A stretch of 64,000 bases of DNA, taken from positions 11,023,501 through 11,087,500 of the forward strand of contig OU862908.1 of NCBI GenBank assembly GCA_917880885.1. The letters run 5' to 3'. This stretch comes from Limnephilus marmoratus. Taxonomy: Eukaryota > Arthropoda > Insecta > Trichoptera > Limnephilidae. Position 1 is the first letter of the stretch; every line of letters starts with the position of its first letter. The notes under the pieces were generated by a model. It did not search any database and was not told the origin of the DNA. It was given only the letters and a program-made list of their open reading frames with translations. A program made the position numbers and the translations under genes. Shown here piece after piece: positions 8,982 through 19,915 of this stretch.

Positions 8982-11140
8982 TTATTACTTTAAGTACATT
9001 ATAGGAAGCCAATGTCGTGGTGTGTAAGACTACCAACCTTCCACTCCATTTCATTTGTTTCTTTATGTGTTTGTTCAGGTTATGTGTCTTGGAGTTTGGT
9101 ACCTCCAAAGCATGTGGTCGGAGTAAACGCAATATTCTAGTTTATTGATGATAAACGGTTATTTACCCTCGTTCAACTAGAATCTGATCTGATGATCAGT
9201 GGCGCCCAAACCTTAAGTCATTTTTTTTTTTTTTTTCTCTCTCCTTCACATGACTTATTTTTTTTTTCAAGTGATATATATGATTAGATTGGATATGAGT
9301 ATTTCTCGTTTTTTTAGTAGACACCCTGTCTATATTATTTCTGTCAGTATTATCACTGCAATGCACACACGCACACACATTGGTATCGCATCTCTACTCC
9401 GTCAGTTAACGGATATTTTGTAATGTTCCCTACTTTTAAATCTAAATCCATTTTTTCTCTAGTTCAGTGGAGCTTTCTTTCCATTTTGTCGTCCCTCCGA
9501 CATGCCTTATAACCAAAGATCCTCCAAGGAACTAGAGAACAAAATATATTCTTAAGTGTAGTTCTTTGTGTAGCAGAGATTTGAGCAACTTTCTGGTATA
9601 CAAAATGTGTATATTTTCATAAATAGATTATATTATATAATAAATAGATTATATTTAGCTAGTATTTGTTACAATTAAGTTTGGTTTAGCTTTCCTTAAA
9701 GTGAATAATATTAAGTCATAGTTTATTAACAACATTATTATGTCTTTCTAACAAAGGTAGTACTGCTTCGGCGTACTTTCCTATTAAGTAATTCCAGCAT
9801 GGAATATATAATACTCTACCTCTAGCACAGGAGAGCGTATTTTTGTATAGCTTATAGTCATAAGTAAAATATTTATATTAGTCTCACTGCTGAAACACCA
9901 GTGTTTCTCTACACAATTTTGTACCTAGTGTCATTCAAATGTTTTGATTGATCACCAATTTAGATAGTGTCGATTATCACAATATATTCGATCACCAATA
10001 CATATTGTCTGTTCAAGAAATTTTGCCTTTTGCTTACTTTTGAAGTAATATTTTGAAGGATCTCCGTCTACGGTGTGATCTCAGTCTTTTTCTTGTGCAA
10101 ACTATGTACACTGTTTTAGTTATTAAAATGGCTTGTACTCTATATATTTTTTCATAGTGGTTCACTACTATTAGCTAGGTTTTTTTTGTTAAATTGTAAT
10201 CCCTATGCATTCAGCTAAACATTCTAGATTCTGTTTCGCTTGTCTTTGTGTTCCTACTGATACTCATTGTTACCACTTGTAGACAGGTATATCTTTGGTA
10301 TTGTAAAACCTGATCTAATTTTTTAATTTTGAAACATAGGTATTTCTTATTATGTAAACCCTATTGTAACCACCTGTACGGATAGGTATTTCTAAAAAAT
10401 GTAAACCCTAATCTAACCACTTTTAGTAGACAAGTTTTGCAATCTTGGTCTAACTAATTCATTAATACACAAGTACTACTCATATACTTATGGTTCTACA
10501 TTGTTATAAATCTTTTTTTTAAACTTAATTAAACTAAGTTAAATATATGTGAAAGATATTCCTCATTCTAGGTTTAATGTCTGTTCTGTATTTTGTTGAA
10601 TAAAATTCTATGTTAACCTATTAGACCTGTTGGACCTAGGTAGATAGAATAGTTACCTTTTCGCTATTAATAAATAGCCTAAATTCAGTGAAGTGAGGGA
10701 TGGTTGACCACCCTAAAGTGAAGCCTCCTTTTTAATGGCAAAATTTCCTGCTGAAGGAAAAGTGATGCTTTGTGCATAATTTTTTTTTCTTTTCATTGAT
10801 TGTGTTCTTTATTTTTAAGATGTTCCCGATGTTAGGATGTCATGAGAATAACAGGTCTGGACTTCAGCCAGTAATGCCAGCACCCAGCTCCATCGTTGCT
10901 GAAGGTGTTGTAGACTCCTTATTCTCGTACCATCCTATTATCATTGTTCTTTCAATCTATCTAGATTTATATGATTTATTGTTTATGATTGCTAATGGTT
11001 ACTTGTTGTAAAATTTCTGGATACCTGATGGACCTATCTTCTAGTTAGTTAGTTAGTTAGTGTACCTTTATTTTTTTATTTGTTTATTTTTTTTTTACAT
11101 CGGAACCATGGATTTCATGTTTGGGGCCAAACATTTTCGT
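8982..11140 (+). other. long untranslated 3' region of the gypsy element
   Basis: About 2.2 kb between pol and the polypurine tract holds no long open frame; the longest, about 79 codons at 10772-11011, has no recognisable motif. There is no env remnant that I can identify. At 9201 the sequence TGGCGCCCAAACC looks like a second primer binding site, and a short TAGTTAGTTAGTTAG repeat lies at 11043-11060. Confidence 0.7.
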
Positions 11141-11153
11141 GAGAAGGGGGGAA
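11141..11153 (+). promoter_or_regulatory. polypurine tract
   Basis: GAGAAGGGGGGAA lies directly before the 3' LTR. It is the expected primer for plus-strand DNA synthesis. Confidence 0.85.
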
Positions 11154-11154
11154 T

Positions 11155-12200
11155 TGTCACGTAAATAATTATCAATTTGTGATATAATTATTTACCTGAC
11201 CACTAACCTGATAATTTGAACAGCACGGAATGGATTGGCAACACTTTTTTTTCTCTCTGGTTTTTACTTTTTGAATTGGCACCGTACGGGAAGCCGGTGT
11301 TGATTCGACTTGTCACTTTAGTGATAGTTTTGGATTTAAAAAATGGGATAATCTCTTCGTTACAAATTGTTTTAAACGATTTTAATCGCGAGCCGGGCGA
11401 TGTACATTTTGCAAACGCTTCTTTCTGATGTGATCGGAACGCTGTTTCTAATGTGATTGGTCGCCGCCATTGGGACCGATATTTATCCGCGAAATAACGG
11501 TATTGTAAATTACCTACATAATCGCGACTGGCATATTGAAAAGCTTTGCGAGGGAGAGTCCTTATGACCTGGTACGGTTATTGCTGCTCATATTTGTGAC
11601 GGATGGTCACTCGGCGTTCATTTCCTGATGAGGTGTGCTGACGGAAATCGTGTTTCATCCGGTGGGCTCAACCGGAGCGCTGGTGCTGATCTTGGATGCT
11701 GCTCCCTGGCGGGGAGTCCTCATTCTCTGGCCTTCCTGGGGGTCTTTCCTGGTTCCCATCCTGGAGATTGCGAGAGAATATGGCCCGCGGTTCATCAACG
11801 CGCTATATTCAAGTAAATTAAGAGTTCGTGTCAGTGTAGAATTAGATAAAGATCCATGGTCCGCAGGTACGATATTTCTTTCTGCTTAATTATATTCCTG
11901 TCAAATCTGTTATGAATCTGTTATGTTTCAGAATCTGTTATGTTTTTGGGGATGTGAAACCCGGCCCCTCAAAAGGGCAACATTGTTATGTTCTTTATAA
12001 AATTATACTGGGCTTTGGTTGTTTTGGAAATGAACTCTTTTATTACTGAAACCAATTTAACCTCACAAGTAGAAACCTGTTTTCGTTTATTCCCAAACAT
12101 TCTTGTTCTTTTTTTATTCTGGAACAAAAAAAGCAGAACCTTCCTACATTACGGATCGCTAGGACCCACATAACCTGAGAGAGAGAGAGATAACCTTATA
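11155..12200 (+). repeat. 3' LTR of the gypsy element
   Basis: Copy of the 5' LTR at 3173-4218, same length and apparently the same sequence. It is followed by the ATAT duplication at 12201-12204. Confidence 0.95.
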
Positions 12201-12204
12201 ATAT

Positions 12205-12563
12205 GTCTTTAACAAAATTTATCAAATATCTTGTCCGTACTAAATAGAAAGATAAATAATTTTAAAAATTGATGACTACCTACCGTTTTGTTTCAAATTG
12301 ATCAAACTTTTAGCGATTATTTTGTGATGCGGTACTCAAATTATTTTTCAATAAATTAATTCAAACTAATTATATGAAAACAAATAACTTTTTATGAACA
12401 CAAATATGTAATCAATAATATCAAAATGTTTAAAACTACATTTTCTTCGTCAAGATAAGATTAATAATAAAAATAACAAAAGACAAACAAGATTAGTTAC
12501 ATTATTGGGTACTATTTGTCTATAGTTCTTATTTTTCTATACTTGTTTGTCTTTTGTTATTTG
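12205..12563. other. AT-rich flank with a perfect 21-bp inverted repeat
   Basis: Bases 12471-12491 (AAATAACAAAAGACAAACAA...) are the exact complement of 12542-12562, with 50 bases between. An outer 11-bp pair, TTCTTCGTCAA at 12443-12453 and TTGACGAAGAA at 13467-13477, brackets the mariner element. These may be the ends of an older host repeat into which the mariner inserted. Confidence 0.5.
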
Positions 12564-12565
12564 TA

Positions 12566-13450
12566 CAAGGTGGCGCAAAATTAACCACCCTATCGGAAGA
12601 TGTTATAATTTTTGCAAATGGCGTCGTACGTCAATCATATTTGACATATGTGAACTAGACAGTTGCAGAATACAAATAGATAAGCAATGGAGCGCTATAC
12701 TCCGCAAGAGCGTGGAATAATTGTGTCGATTTAAGCTTTGACGCTTTTAGCGATTTTGCAAATAAGCAAAATATTCGTTTCTGGGGCACTGAAAATCTGC
12801 ATGTAATACACGAAAAGCCATTACATCCACTCAAAGCCACTGTGTGGTGCGGCGTTGACGCGGGAGGAGTGATTGGGCCGTATTTTTTGAGAACGCCATT
12901 GGCATTACGGTCACTGTTACTGACGAACGCTACAGGGCCATTATAAACGACTTCTTACTTCCGGAATTGGGTGAGCGGGGCTTGGTGAACATGTGGTTTC
13001 AACAAGACGGTGCAACCGCACACACAGCACGAGCCACAATGGATATTGTGAAGGAAGCATTTCCTGGTCGCGTAATCTCTCGTTTTGGCGATTTGGTATG
13101 GCCAGCAAGATCGCCCAATTTAACCATTCCAGACTTCTTTCTTTGGGGCTCTTTGAAGTCGCGGGTTTATGCCAACAAGCCTCAGACAATCGCAGCCCTT
13201 AAGGAGAATATTCGACAGGAATGCGAACAGTTATCACCGGACATCTTGCGGAAAGTCATGGAAAATGCGATAAAACGGGCACAAATGTGTATCAACACTG
13301 GCGGCAGCTACTTGACGGATATCATCTTTTCCACTTAACAGAAACAATTGTAAAAGTCCAAATAAAGATTTCCATTATTAAAAATCTTTTTTTTTTATTT
13401 AGTATAAAGTTATTCAAAAACAAAATTGGATGATTAATTTTGCGCCACCT
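12566..13450 (+). mobile_element. Tc1/mariner-superfamily element, internally deleted
   Basis: The terminal inverted repeats read ACAAGGTGGCGCAAAATTAA on the left and ACAGGTGGCGCAAAATTAAT on the right (other strand), with TA at both borders. The element is about 885 bp, shorter than its family because part of the transposase gene is missing. A tiny element with related ends lies at 41627-41718. Confidence 0.85.
12687..13338 (+). pseudogene. mariner-type transposase pseudogene, 5' half deleted
   Basis: A start region reads MERYTPQERG at 12687, then jumps to sequence resembling the middle of such transposases (ANKQN followed by WG) without the helix-turn-helix region or first catalytic Asp, and several stops follow. 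From 12967 to 13338 the frame is open for 123 codons. It carries WFQQDGATAHTA with the second Asp, then PARSPNLTIPDFFLWG, in which the usual SPD is changed to SPN. The end matches the C-terminus of the copy at 582-1705 in style. It is inactive. Confidence 0.85.
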
Positions 13451-13671
13451 GTATTATTAAACTTATATTGACGAAGAAAGCTCAGTTTTCGAAACACGAA
13501 ACATTCGATAATATTGATTATATAGTGTTGTTTATATATGGTAATTTGTTTTCATTTATTAAAAATGACGCCACAAAGTGAATTTGGAAAGTTAGAAGAA
13601 GTAAATTTAAATTATTTACTTCTCCCAATCCTTCACAAAGAAGATGATAACACACCGAGTATGTACATATG

Positions 13672-14624
13672 TATGGGACCCAAAAGTAATGAGAATCGGG
13701 CAAAGTGGAGGAGGAACGGATTTTGTCTGGCCGGCTGTTGTACAGTAACTCTTTCTCGGTCAGTGTGCGAAGCCGCATCGCTGTGGGTCCACGCGTTTGT
13801 CCAAAGTTTAATTTTAAGTAAATCAAGATTTCTTCCTTCGGCGAAAATCTCCTCTCTGAGGATCAAAGAGAGCCTTCGCCTTCGAGCTTGCCACGAATTG
13901 AAAATCAGCTGGAAGAGGACCCAGTTTTTTCCAAGGTTATTATTAGTGATGAGTGATGAGTCATCGTGCTATGGGTACGATCCCGAAACCAAGCAACAGT
14001 AAAGTCAATGGAAGATTGCTCTCTCCTCTTCAGAAAAAAAGTCAGGTGAAATCGAACATCAAGTTAATGCTCATTGGTTTTTTTCAGAGATGTTTTGCAC
14101 CCAGATTTTGTTCCTCCAGGCCAAACAGTTAACCGACAGTTCTTCATGGAAGTACTAAAGAGGTTGCGAGAGCGCATCAGGAAAAATCGTCGAAAAAGTT
14201 CGAATCCTTGGCGCAAGGGGAATGGTTCTTCAACCAGGACAATGCACCTACTCACACCGTGTTGTCTGTGAAGCAGTATTTAAGCAAGCAAGGAATGACC
14301 CCGATTGTTCACCCACCCTATTCACCCGACCTGTCTCCCTGTGACTTCTTTCTGCTCCCTAGGATGAAAAGGAACTTGAAAGGGAAATGTTTTCATACTG
14401 TTAAAGAAGTGAAACAAAAATCGTTGGAGGCCATAAAGGACATTCCAATCTGTGGGTGTGAAAATCGTTTTGAACAGTGGAAAAAAAGGTTGGACAAGTG
14501 CATACATTCTAAAGGTGAACACTTTATAGGCGACCAAAATTTGGTGTAAAAATATTGAAAAATAAAAAATTCGTAAAGAAATTCTCATTACTTTTGCCCC
14601 CCCCCCCCCCCCCCCCATGTACAT
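13672..14624 (+). mobile_element. mariner-like element, decayed
   Basis: Sixteen bases, CAAAAGTAATGAGAAT, occur at 13681-13696 and as an exact complement at 14581-14596. The right end has gained a run of 20 C at 14597-14616. An ATGTACAT flanks each side (13661-13668 and 14617-14624). The length of about 0.95 kb indicates internal loss. Confidence 0.75.
13940..14549 (+). pseudogene. mariner (DD34D-type) transposase pseudogene
   Basis: Reading across frames, 13950-14005 gives SDESSCYGYDPETKQQ, the region of the first catalytic Asp. 14095-14130 gives a VPPGQTVN block, and 14208-14549 is open for 113 codons with FNQDNAPTHT, then HPPYSPDLSPCDFFLLP. The last two motifs contain the second and third catalytic aspartates of mariner transposases. 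At least two frameshifts separate the blocks and the N-terminal DNA-binding part is not recognisable. Confidence 0.8.
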
Positions 14625-14629
14625 GATAC

Positions 14630-15089
14630 ATCTAAGTATTTGTAATAACACACTAGGTACTTGGCATTCGATTTTATCCGCCATATGTTGGTAGGCATAT
14701 TATATTATGTAAATGCAGATTATCTATAATCTTTGCAGAGAGGCAAAAAATAAATAGTGCTTCTCAGAGATCCATCTACAGATAGCTAGATATAGATTCA
14801 ATGGCGTACGGAGGTTCTTGCAAAGCGCTTGACAAGAGATTTACACTCGATAACAATAATAAATTATGTGCCCATAATCTGAAATAGGATCGATAAAAAA
14901 ACTTGCTCAGGGCCTAATTTTTTGTGTGAAATTATTAGCATAGAAGTATTTTTGAGTGATTTGGTTTGGCATTGTAATGCTCGTGATTAATCGAGGAAGT
15001 CTCTCACATCGACAGCTCTTGCAATAAACAATTTATAGTGTGCGTCAAGTTATGAAATATGTAAGTATTTTCGAAAAAAAAATAATTTC
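14630..15089. other. AT-rich sequence, nothing recognised
   Basis: No coding frame, paired repeat or match elsewhere in the window was found. Confidence 0.35.
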
Positions 15090-15095
15090 TAACTT

Positions 15096-15330
15096 GAACA
15101 TGTCTTTAATGCAGCGGTACGGCTCATAACTGGAGTTTCTAAATATTCGCACATTTCAGAACACCATGGTAACCTTCACTGGCTCAAGTCCCCTAAAAAT
15201 CCAGTACAAATTGTGCTGGATGGTGTTTAAATCAATCAATGAAATGGCCCCACCTTACGTCTCTGAACTATCCGTCACGGAAAACACTGGTCCTAGGCAG
15301 TCAACTCTTAGATCAGCAACATCATTATCT
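15096..15330 (+). pseudogene. LINE reverse-transcriptase C-terminal fragment
   Basis: The translation reads NAAVRLITGVSKYSHI, then after a frameshift LKIQYKLCWMVFKSINEMAPPYVSEL. This matches the region after the polymerase domain in CR1/L2/Jockey-type LINEs, where 'RA(A/V)RLITG', 'L(H)WLP', 'I.YK(L)..' and 'A(P)PYL..L' occur. Only about 80 codons remain. A MITE interrupts it on the right. Confidence 0.6.
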
Positions 15331-15336
15331 GTTATA

Positions 15337-15728
15337 CAGGGTGTCCGGGGATAAAGTGCATTAACTTCGGGAAGTGAATCTACGTGATATTATAAGTAAA
15401 AAATATAAATAGCTTTTTTCGAAATTCCAACTTTTAGGGGGTGTTTTGTTGTAAAAAGATAAAAATAGACCAGCGTGTGCCGCCAGCTTTATTATTTTCC
15501 GCTGTAACGATACGGGCCAGTCACAACCATGCAATGTTGCCACAATCGTGCCCGGCGGGCGCTCAGCAAATAAGATCGTACCTCACACTAAGGATTTTTA
15601 GTTGGTACATCTTTTTGTATGGGAAAAAAAAAGTTGGAACTTCGGAAAAAGTTGTTAATCTTTTTTACTCCTACCATCATGTAGAATCACCTCCCGAAGT
15701 TAATGCACTTTACCGCCGGACAACCTGT
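15337..15728. mobile_element. MITE with long terminal inverted repeats and TA borders
   Basis: The left end begins CAGGGTGTCCGGGGATAAAG and the right end on the other strand CAGGTTGTCCGGCGGTAAAG. Similarity continues through GTGCATTAACTTCGGGA for about 45 bp. TA (TATA) lies at both borders, so it is probably a non-autonomous Tc1/mariner derivative. No coding sequence is present. Confidence 0.8.
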
Positions 15729-15731
15729 ATA

Positions 15732-17330
15732 CACATTTTATCGCAGCATCACGTTCATTGGTCAAATGCATTATACTTTAGTTTTGTATAAGTAAATGGG
15801 AATGGATTTGCGACATTATTTAGTTTGGAAAAGGATTGGTTTATAAGTTAAGTTTATAAGTAATTTATATTAAGTTTATTTATTTTAAGTTTATTAAGTT
15901 TATAAGTTATTTTATTTTTAATTTTTTTTAAATTTTATTATAAGTTTCATTGCATAATAACATGCTGTGCGGACAAAATTTTGTTGTTTGAGGTTTTGCT
16001 GGGTATTGGTTGGATTTATTGATGAATTTGGCATCTTTCCCCATCGGTGGGTGTGATGTACTTTAATCCCAGTAATTGATATAACTGGAAATGTGTTCGG
16101 GAAAGCAAATAAGATCGAGGTTCGTCGAGTTTACAAGTTGCTTTATTTACGTTATCGTAAGGTTTACAATAAATATTCAGATCAGACGTGGAAGGCTCTA
16201 AGTTATTCCCATTACTCTTAATCTATTACTCCTATTTCCTTATTTTTGACAGAAGTTCTGGAATCTACACCTTCCAAATCTAGGATAATATAGTCTTTCC
16301 GATATTGAATGTCTGAATATACTCGCCAAGATACCCCGCTCTACTCTGATCTGGTGACTAAACCTTTAAACAATTACTGAAAAATAATACCTATATTTAA
16401 ACATTTCGTGAAATCTCTACGTACAATCAATTTTATTTTTATTTTTTTTATTATTTAATAAATGTTACAAAAATTAAATGTTTTTGTGTATTCTATAAAG
16501 TTTTTTGTAAAAAATATACATTATTTAATATATCTTACACCTTTTTTTTAGCAAAGCTCGTATTAAAAAGGCGGAGACAACGAATGTAGATAATAATTTT
16601 TATTTAAGTTTAAATAATATATAATTTTTTTAAACATATATATAGATCAAATAATGGATAATGAATAGTAAATAAAGAAAAAATCGTATATATCGTATAA
16701 TATGCATCTATTGTTTCATATATATAAAACTTGAACCAATCTTCAACCATTCTAACAATAATGAATGATAAATTCCTGAGCCAATTCCCATAATTAACAA
16801 TAAATTTTGCATTATCGATTATTGTATATGTTAGCTCCGTGAGCAGAAAAAACACGATTGTCTGGTGACAATTGTATCGCATTAAAATGACGATTATTAA
16901 TGTACTCCACCTGCATTATAATATGCGAGCCTGAGGTGTGTAAATAACCCCAGACCCTCTGGGCTTAATATCCAAGAAATTATGATTATGAAAAAACTCT
17001 ACTTGCGCGAACAAATATATCACAAATGGCACAAAGAGAAACTCCAGGGAAAATAACAAATCCACCAACCTTGTTTTTGTAGATCTTGAAGTGTGGAGGC
17101 CTCCTTAATGTCATCCAATCAACAATTAAATGCAGACAATGCAATCCTTGGGTGACTCATAAGTTTTGCAAGAGATGAAATTTGTTAATCAATACACAAA
17201 CTCATAGTTTTTCACAATGCATGAAAATTTTCCAAAATAAACAGTGTCAGTAATTTTCTTGTTTTAGAATCTATTTTTGAAAAACAATTCATTTCGGTGT
17301 CTTTGTTAATTCCAAGGAGTAAGTAAGTAC
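15732..17330. other. AT-rich sequence, no gene seen
   Basis: About 1.6 kb with no supported coding region or paired element. The block at 16090-16210 (CAAATAAGATCG onwards, with AATAAA near 16170) could be the end of an unrecognised repeat. Confidence 0.3.
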
Positions 17331-17333
17331 CAT

Positions 17334-17415
17334 GCTTGTGATATATATTTATTTAAAATTTCGAACAATTTCAAGCTTGTGATATATATTTATTTAAAAT
17401 TTCGAACAATTTCAA
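17334..17415. repeat. perfect 41-bp tandem duplication
   Basis: The unit begins GCTTGTGATATATATTTATT and occurs at 17334-17374 and again, without a visible change, at 17375-17415. Confidence 0.9.
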
Positions 17416-17576
17416 ATAATATTGCAATGCGTAACCACCACCTTTATACACAAAGCTGACTCTGAGTAAATCATTGCAGTGTAAATCTTTTTATTGAATT
17501 TAAACTTCGAAGTAATTGGATTAATGGCTGTAACCATATTGTTGCCATTCCCGGGCTGTTATTTTTTTTTAATAAT

Positions 17577-18112
17577 AGTGTTATTCTTGCAAAATTTCCG
17601 CAAATGACCCACGCGATTGCAAATAAAACATTTTGCATTCCTAAATGTACAGTTTATAGCTAGATGACTATTTTTTCAGTAAATAGAACACTGCTCTTTT
17701 CTATCTGTCTTTTCTATCTCTTTTCTATCGAATGTGATCTGTAACTTGAAACCGAGTTCGACCTTGACCCTGACCATGAAGAAGATTTCTTGTCGAATTT
17801 AAACTTGGAACGCGCATTACGCGCACTAACTTTATTCTCTGTGAAATTGGTACTACCGAACCCTTGGAAAGCATTGACTTCTGTCTTAAAAGATTCGCTA
17901 CCTTTATCAAGAACTGATGCTAATTCTTCCATAAAATCAATAAAAAAAAATCCCTTGCCCGGTCTAGTAACAGACCAATGGCAAACATAAATTCTCGAGC
18001 CTTGTCTCGAATTGACAATACGAAGACAATCCGCTCAGCCTGATCGCGAAATCTTTTATTGATTCCCCGTGATTTTGCATCGCAAAAGTAAAATATTTCA
18101 CGCTCCACGTTT
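17577..18112 (-). pseudogene. LTR-retrotransposon gag relic with zinc knuckles
   Basis: On the minus strand two overlapping frames run from about 18110 to 17714. The first reads FCDAKSRGINKRFRDQAERI and the second MEELASVLDKGSESFKTEVN, followed by a basic, serine-rich stretch. After a stop codon near 17690 the same direction gives KCFICNRVGHLRKFC (C-x2-C-x4-H-x4-C), preceded by CSIY..NSHLAINC, a second knuckle with one cysteine lost. Two knuckles after a basic region suggest a Gag, perhaps of the mag group of gypsy elements. No LTR or pol is found nearby. Confidence 0.55.
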
Positions 18113-18117
18113 TTTGT

Positions 18118-18778
18118 ACAACGCTTTCGTGGTCGAGAGGTAAGGCGTCGCGGGTTCAAACCAGGGTTGCCAGGTCTTTTCCAAAAATATACCGAACAGT
18201 GAGCAAAAAAAATTTTCGAGGTGAAATTTCCCTAGATTAAACCCTTGTACCTTGCGTCGGGGGGAGGGGGGGGGGGGGTTGTTGGACTTTGAAACAATGT
18301 AAGCAGTCAAATTATTTCGAATAAACAATTTACGCAAGTACGTAGTCACCTAATGTGTAGCACTAATCCGCGAAATGGCTTGAAAACAGTGAGCGCGTGC
18401 ACGAAGTGGCATAGGCAACATCGCACAAACCAAGTAAAGGATGCTACGCAACATCGATTGCCGATTGCGTCAAATCTGATAATTGAATCGCTTATTAGGG
18501 AGAAAAATTAATCAGAAAAAAAATACCGAACCGCCCATACTTCGGTATTTTTGTCATACCGAACACCGAACACGGTGCTAAAATACCGAACGGTTCGGTA
18601 GAATACCGAACACCTGGCAACCCTGGTTCAAACCCCGGCGTGCGAAATAAATTTTATTTAATTAATTTGTGTTATTTCACAATATATTAATTGAAAATAA
18701 TAGTACCATATTATATGCGGCACGGTCCAGAGTGGGAGATACTATCAGTACCGCCCTGGTGTAAGACCACCATTCAGA
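18118..18778 (+). mobile_element. tRNA-derived SINE, copy 1, split by a hAT element
   Basis: The head contains an A-box-like TGGTCGAGAGGTAAGGC at about 18131 and a B-box GGTTCAAACCCC rebuilt across the insertion at 18162-18625. The body continues with AAATAAATTTTATTT, GCGGCACGGTCCAGAGTGGG and ends near GTAAGACCACCATTCAGA. Two further copies in the window (27247-27430 minus, 41244-41765 plus) share the body and tail. Confidence 0.75.
18162..18625. mobile_element. non-autonomous hAT element, 464 bp
   Basis: The ends are CAGGGTTGCCAGGT and ACCTGGCAACCCTG, an inverted repeat of 14 bp. GTTCAAAC occurs on both sides (18154-18161 and 18626-18633), an 8-bp target duplication typical of hAT transposition. 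The interior repeats ATACCGAAC several times near the right end and has no transposase. Confidence 0.9.
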
Positions 18779-19200
18779 TTTATTTTTGTTTTGTTTTTGC
18801 TGTAGATATTATTAAAATAATATAATATAACAAGGTAAGTCGGGGGATGATGCCCAATTTTACTTAGCTTAGTGACTAGTGATCCACTGTAAAAGTGTGT
18901 GCAATTCACACTCCGTAGAAGTGAAACCTTCAGAAAACTAAAATAGACAAGAGTGAGGAAGCCACGAAGCACCAGAGGAGACGATAGGCTACAAAGAGGA
19001 GACCGATAGGCTACAAAGCACCTCACGAAGATGATACCGATTATAGTATCTCATTCACTCGCAGGCAAAATCACCACGTTGCTAAAGAAGTTTCCACTTC
19101 AAAAAAAAAAATACTGAAAAACTTTCAATACACTCATCCCACATTTAGTTGGGGTAAGATGGCACAAAGTAAAACATATTAAGACTTGAAGCAGAGGTCA
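18779..19200. repeat. AT-rich sequence holding a dispersed repeat (18895-19110)
   Basis: The segment from CAATTCACACTCCGTAGAAG to AGAAGTTTCCACTTC is similar to 44984-45205 (GTTCACACGCGGTAGAAGT onward). Inside it, AGGAGA.CGATAGGCTACAAAG is tandemly doubled at about 18977-19020. No coding region is visible; the family is unknown. Confidence 0.5.
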
Positions 19201-19204
19201 CTAA

Positions 19205-19473
19205 TGGCCGTTATACACGACATCTTTTTTCAGCCCTATTCCAATTAGACACAAAAGTCAACATTTTTCGCTCTAGGCGATCGCTATTTTCATCTCTATT
19301 TTCATATCTACGATTTCAGTTGGCATCACAGCAAACAGCATGGTTCATGTGTTGTTTGCAGTGGTGACAATTGAAATCGTAGATATGAAAATAGCGATGG
19401 CGTATAGTGAAAAATGTTGACTTTTGCGTCTAGTTGGAATCGGGCTGAAAAAAGATGTCGTGTATAACGGCCA
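19205..19473. mobile_element. PIF/Harbinger-like MITE, 269 bp
   Basis: TGGCCGTTATACACGACATC on the left is repeated inverted on the right, and the inverted similarity extends over most of the element (for example ATCGTAGATATGAAAATAGC). TAA flanks both ends (19202-19204, 19474-19476), the 3-bp TWA duplication typical of PIF/Harbinger. Confidence 0.8.
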
Positions 19474-19700
19474 TAATATCCGGATTTGATGTACATTTGT
19501 ACATGTTTCTTAAAATCATTTTTACCGATCTTAAACCGGCCTTAACTATTCCGAAGCTGAACCGGCGTATAAGAATCTAGTATGTACGATGGATTTAGTG
19601 TAGGTAGAACAACAAAAGTCGATTCCGAATAAGTGCAGAAACTTATAACTTATGATCTTTGTAAATTATTATTTTTTAAATGATTAAGAAACCTACTAGT

Positions 19701-19856
19701 AGGGGCATACATTAATTACGTGAGCTCAAAAGGGGGGGGGCAGCAAAATCTCACGTTACTTGAAAAGAATATACGAAGTGGCCCAAATTTATCTCACCAA
19801 GGGGGAAGGGGTCTAGATTGGAAGAAAAATTGCTCACGTGATTAATGTATGCCCCT
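19701..19856. mobile_element. MITE with GGGGCATACATTAAT ends, copy 1
   Basis: The ends read AGGGGCATACATTAATTACG and, inverted, AGGGGCATACATTAATCACG. TA dinucleotides flank GGGGCATAC on both sides in this copy. A G-rich run lies inside each terminus. A second copy is at 59838-59997. Confidence 0.75.
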
Positions 19857-19915
19857 AACCATCAATTTAAACACTCATCCGGTTTTTTTTTCAATGATGC
19901 TTTTTTTCAATTTTG

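Larger units (their letters stand above)
3173..12200 (+). mobile_element. complete Ty3/gypsy LTR retrotransposon, about 9.0 kb
   Basis: Order of parts: 5' LTR, primer binding site, gag, -1 frameshift site, pol (protease, reverse transcriptase, RNase H, integrase), a 2.2-kb untranslated 3' region, polypurine tract, 3' LTR. Integrase lies after RNase H, which is the Ty3/gypsy order. There is no env-like frame. The flanks show a 4-bp ATAT duplication at 3169-3172 and 12201-12204 (5 bp AATAT if the LTR end is shifted by one). The two LTRs look identical throughout and both coding frames are open, so the insertion is recent and the element may be active. Confidence 0.95.

Noticed and set aside
13467..13495. 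TTGACGAAGAAAG...TTTTCGAAAC as a third hammerhead
   Set aside because: The first core base C is T, stem II is poor and stem III does not form. It may at most be a decayed relative.
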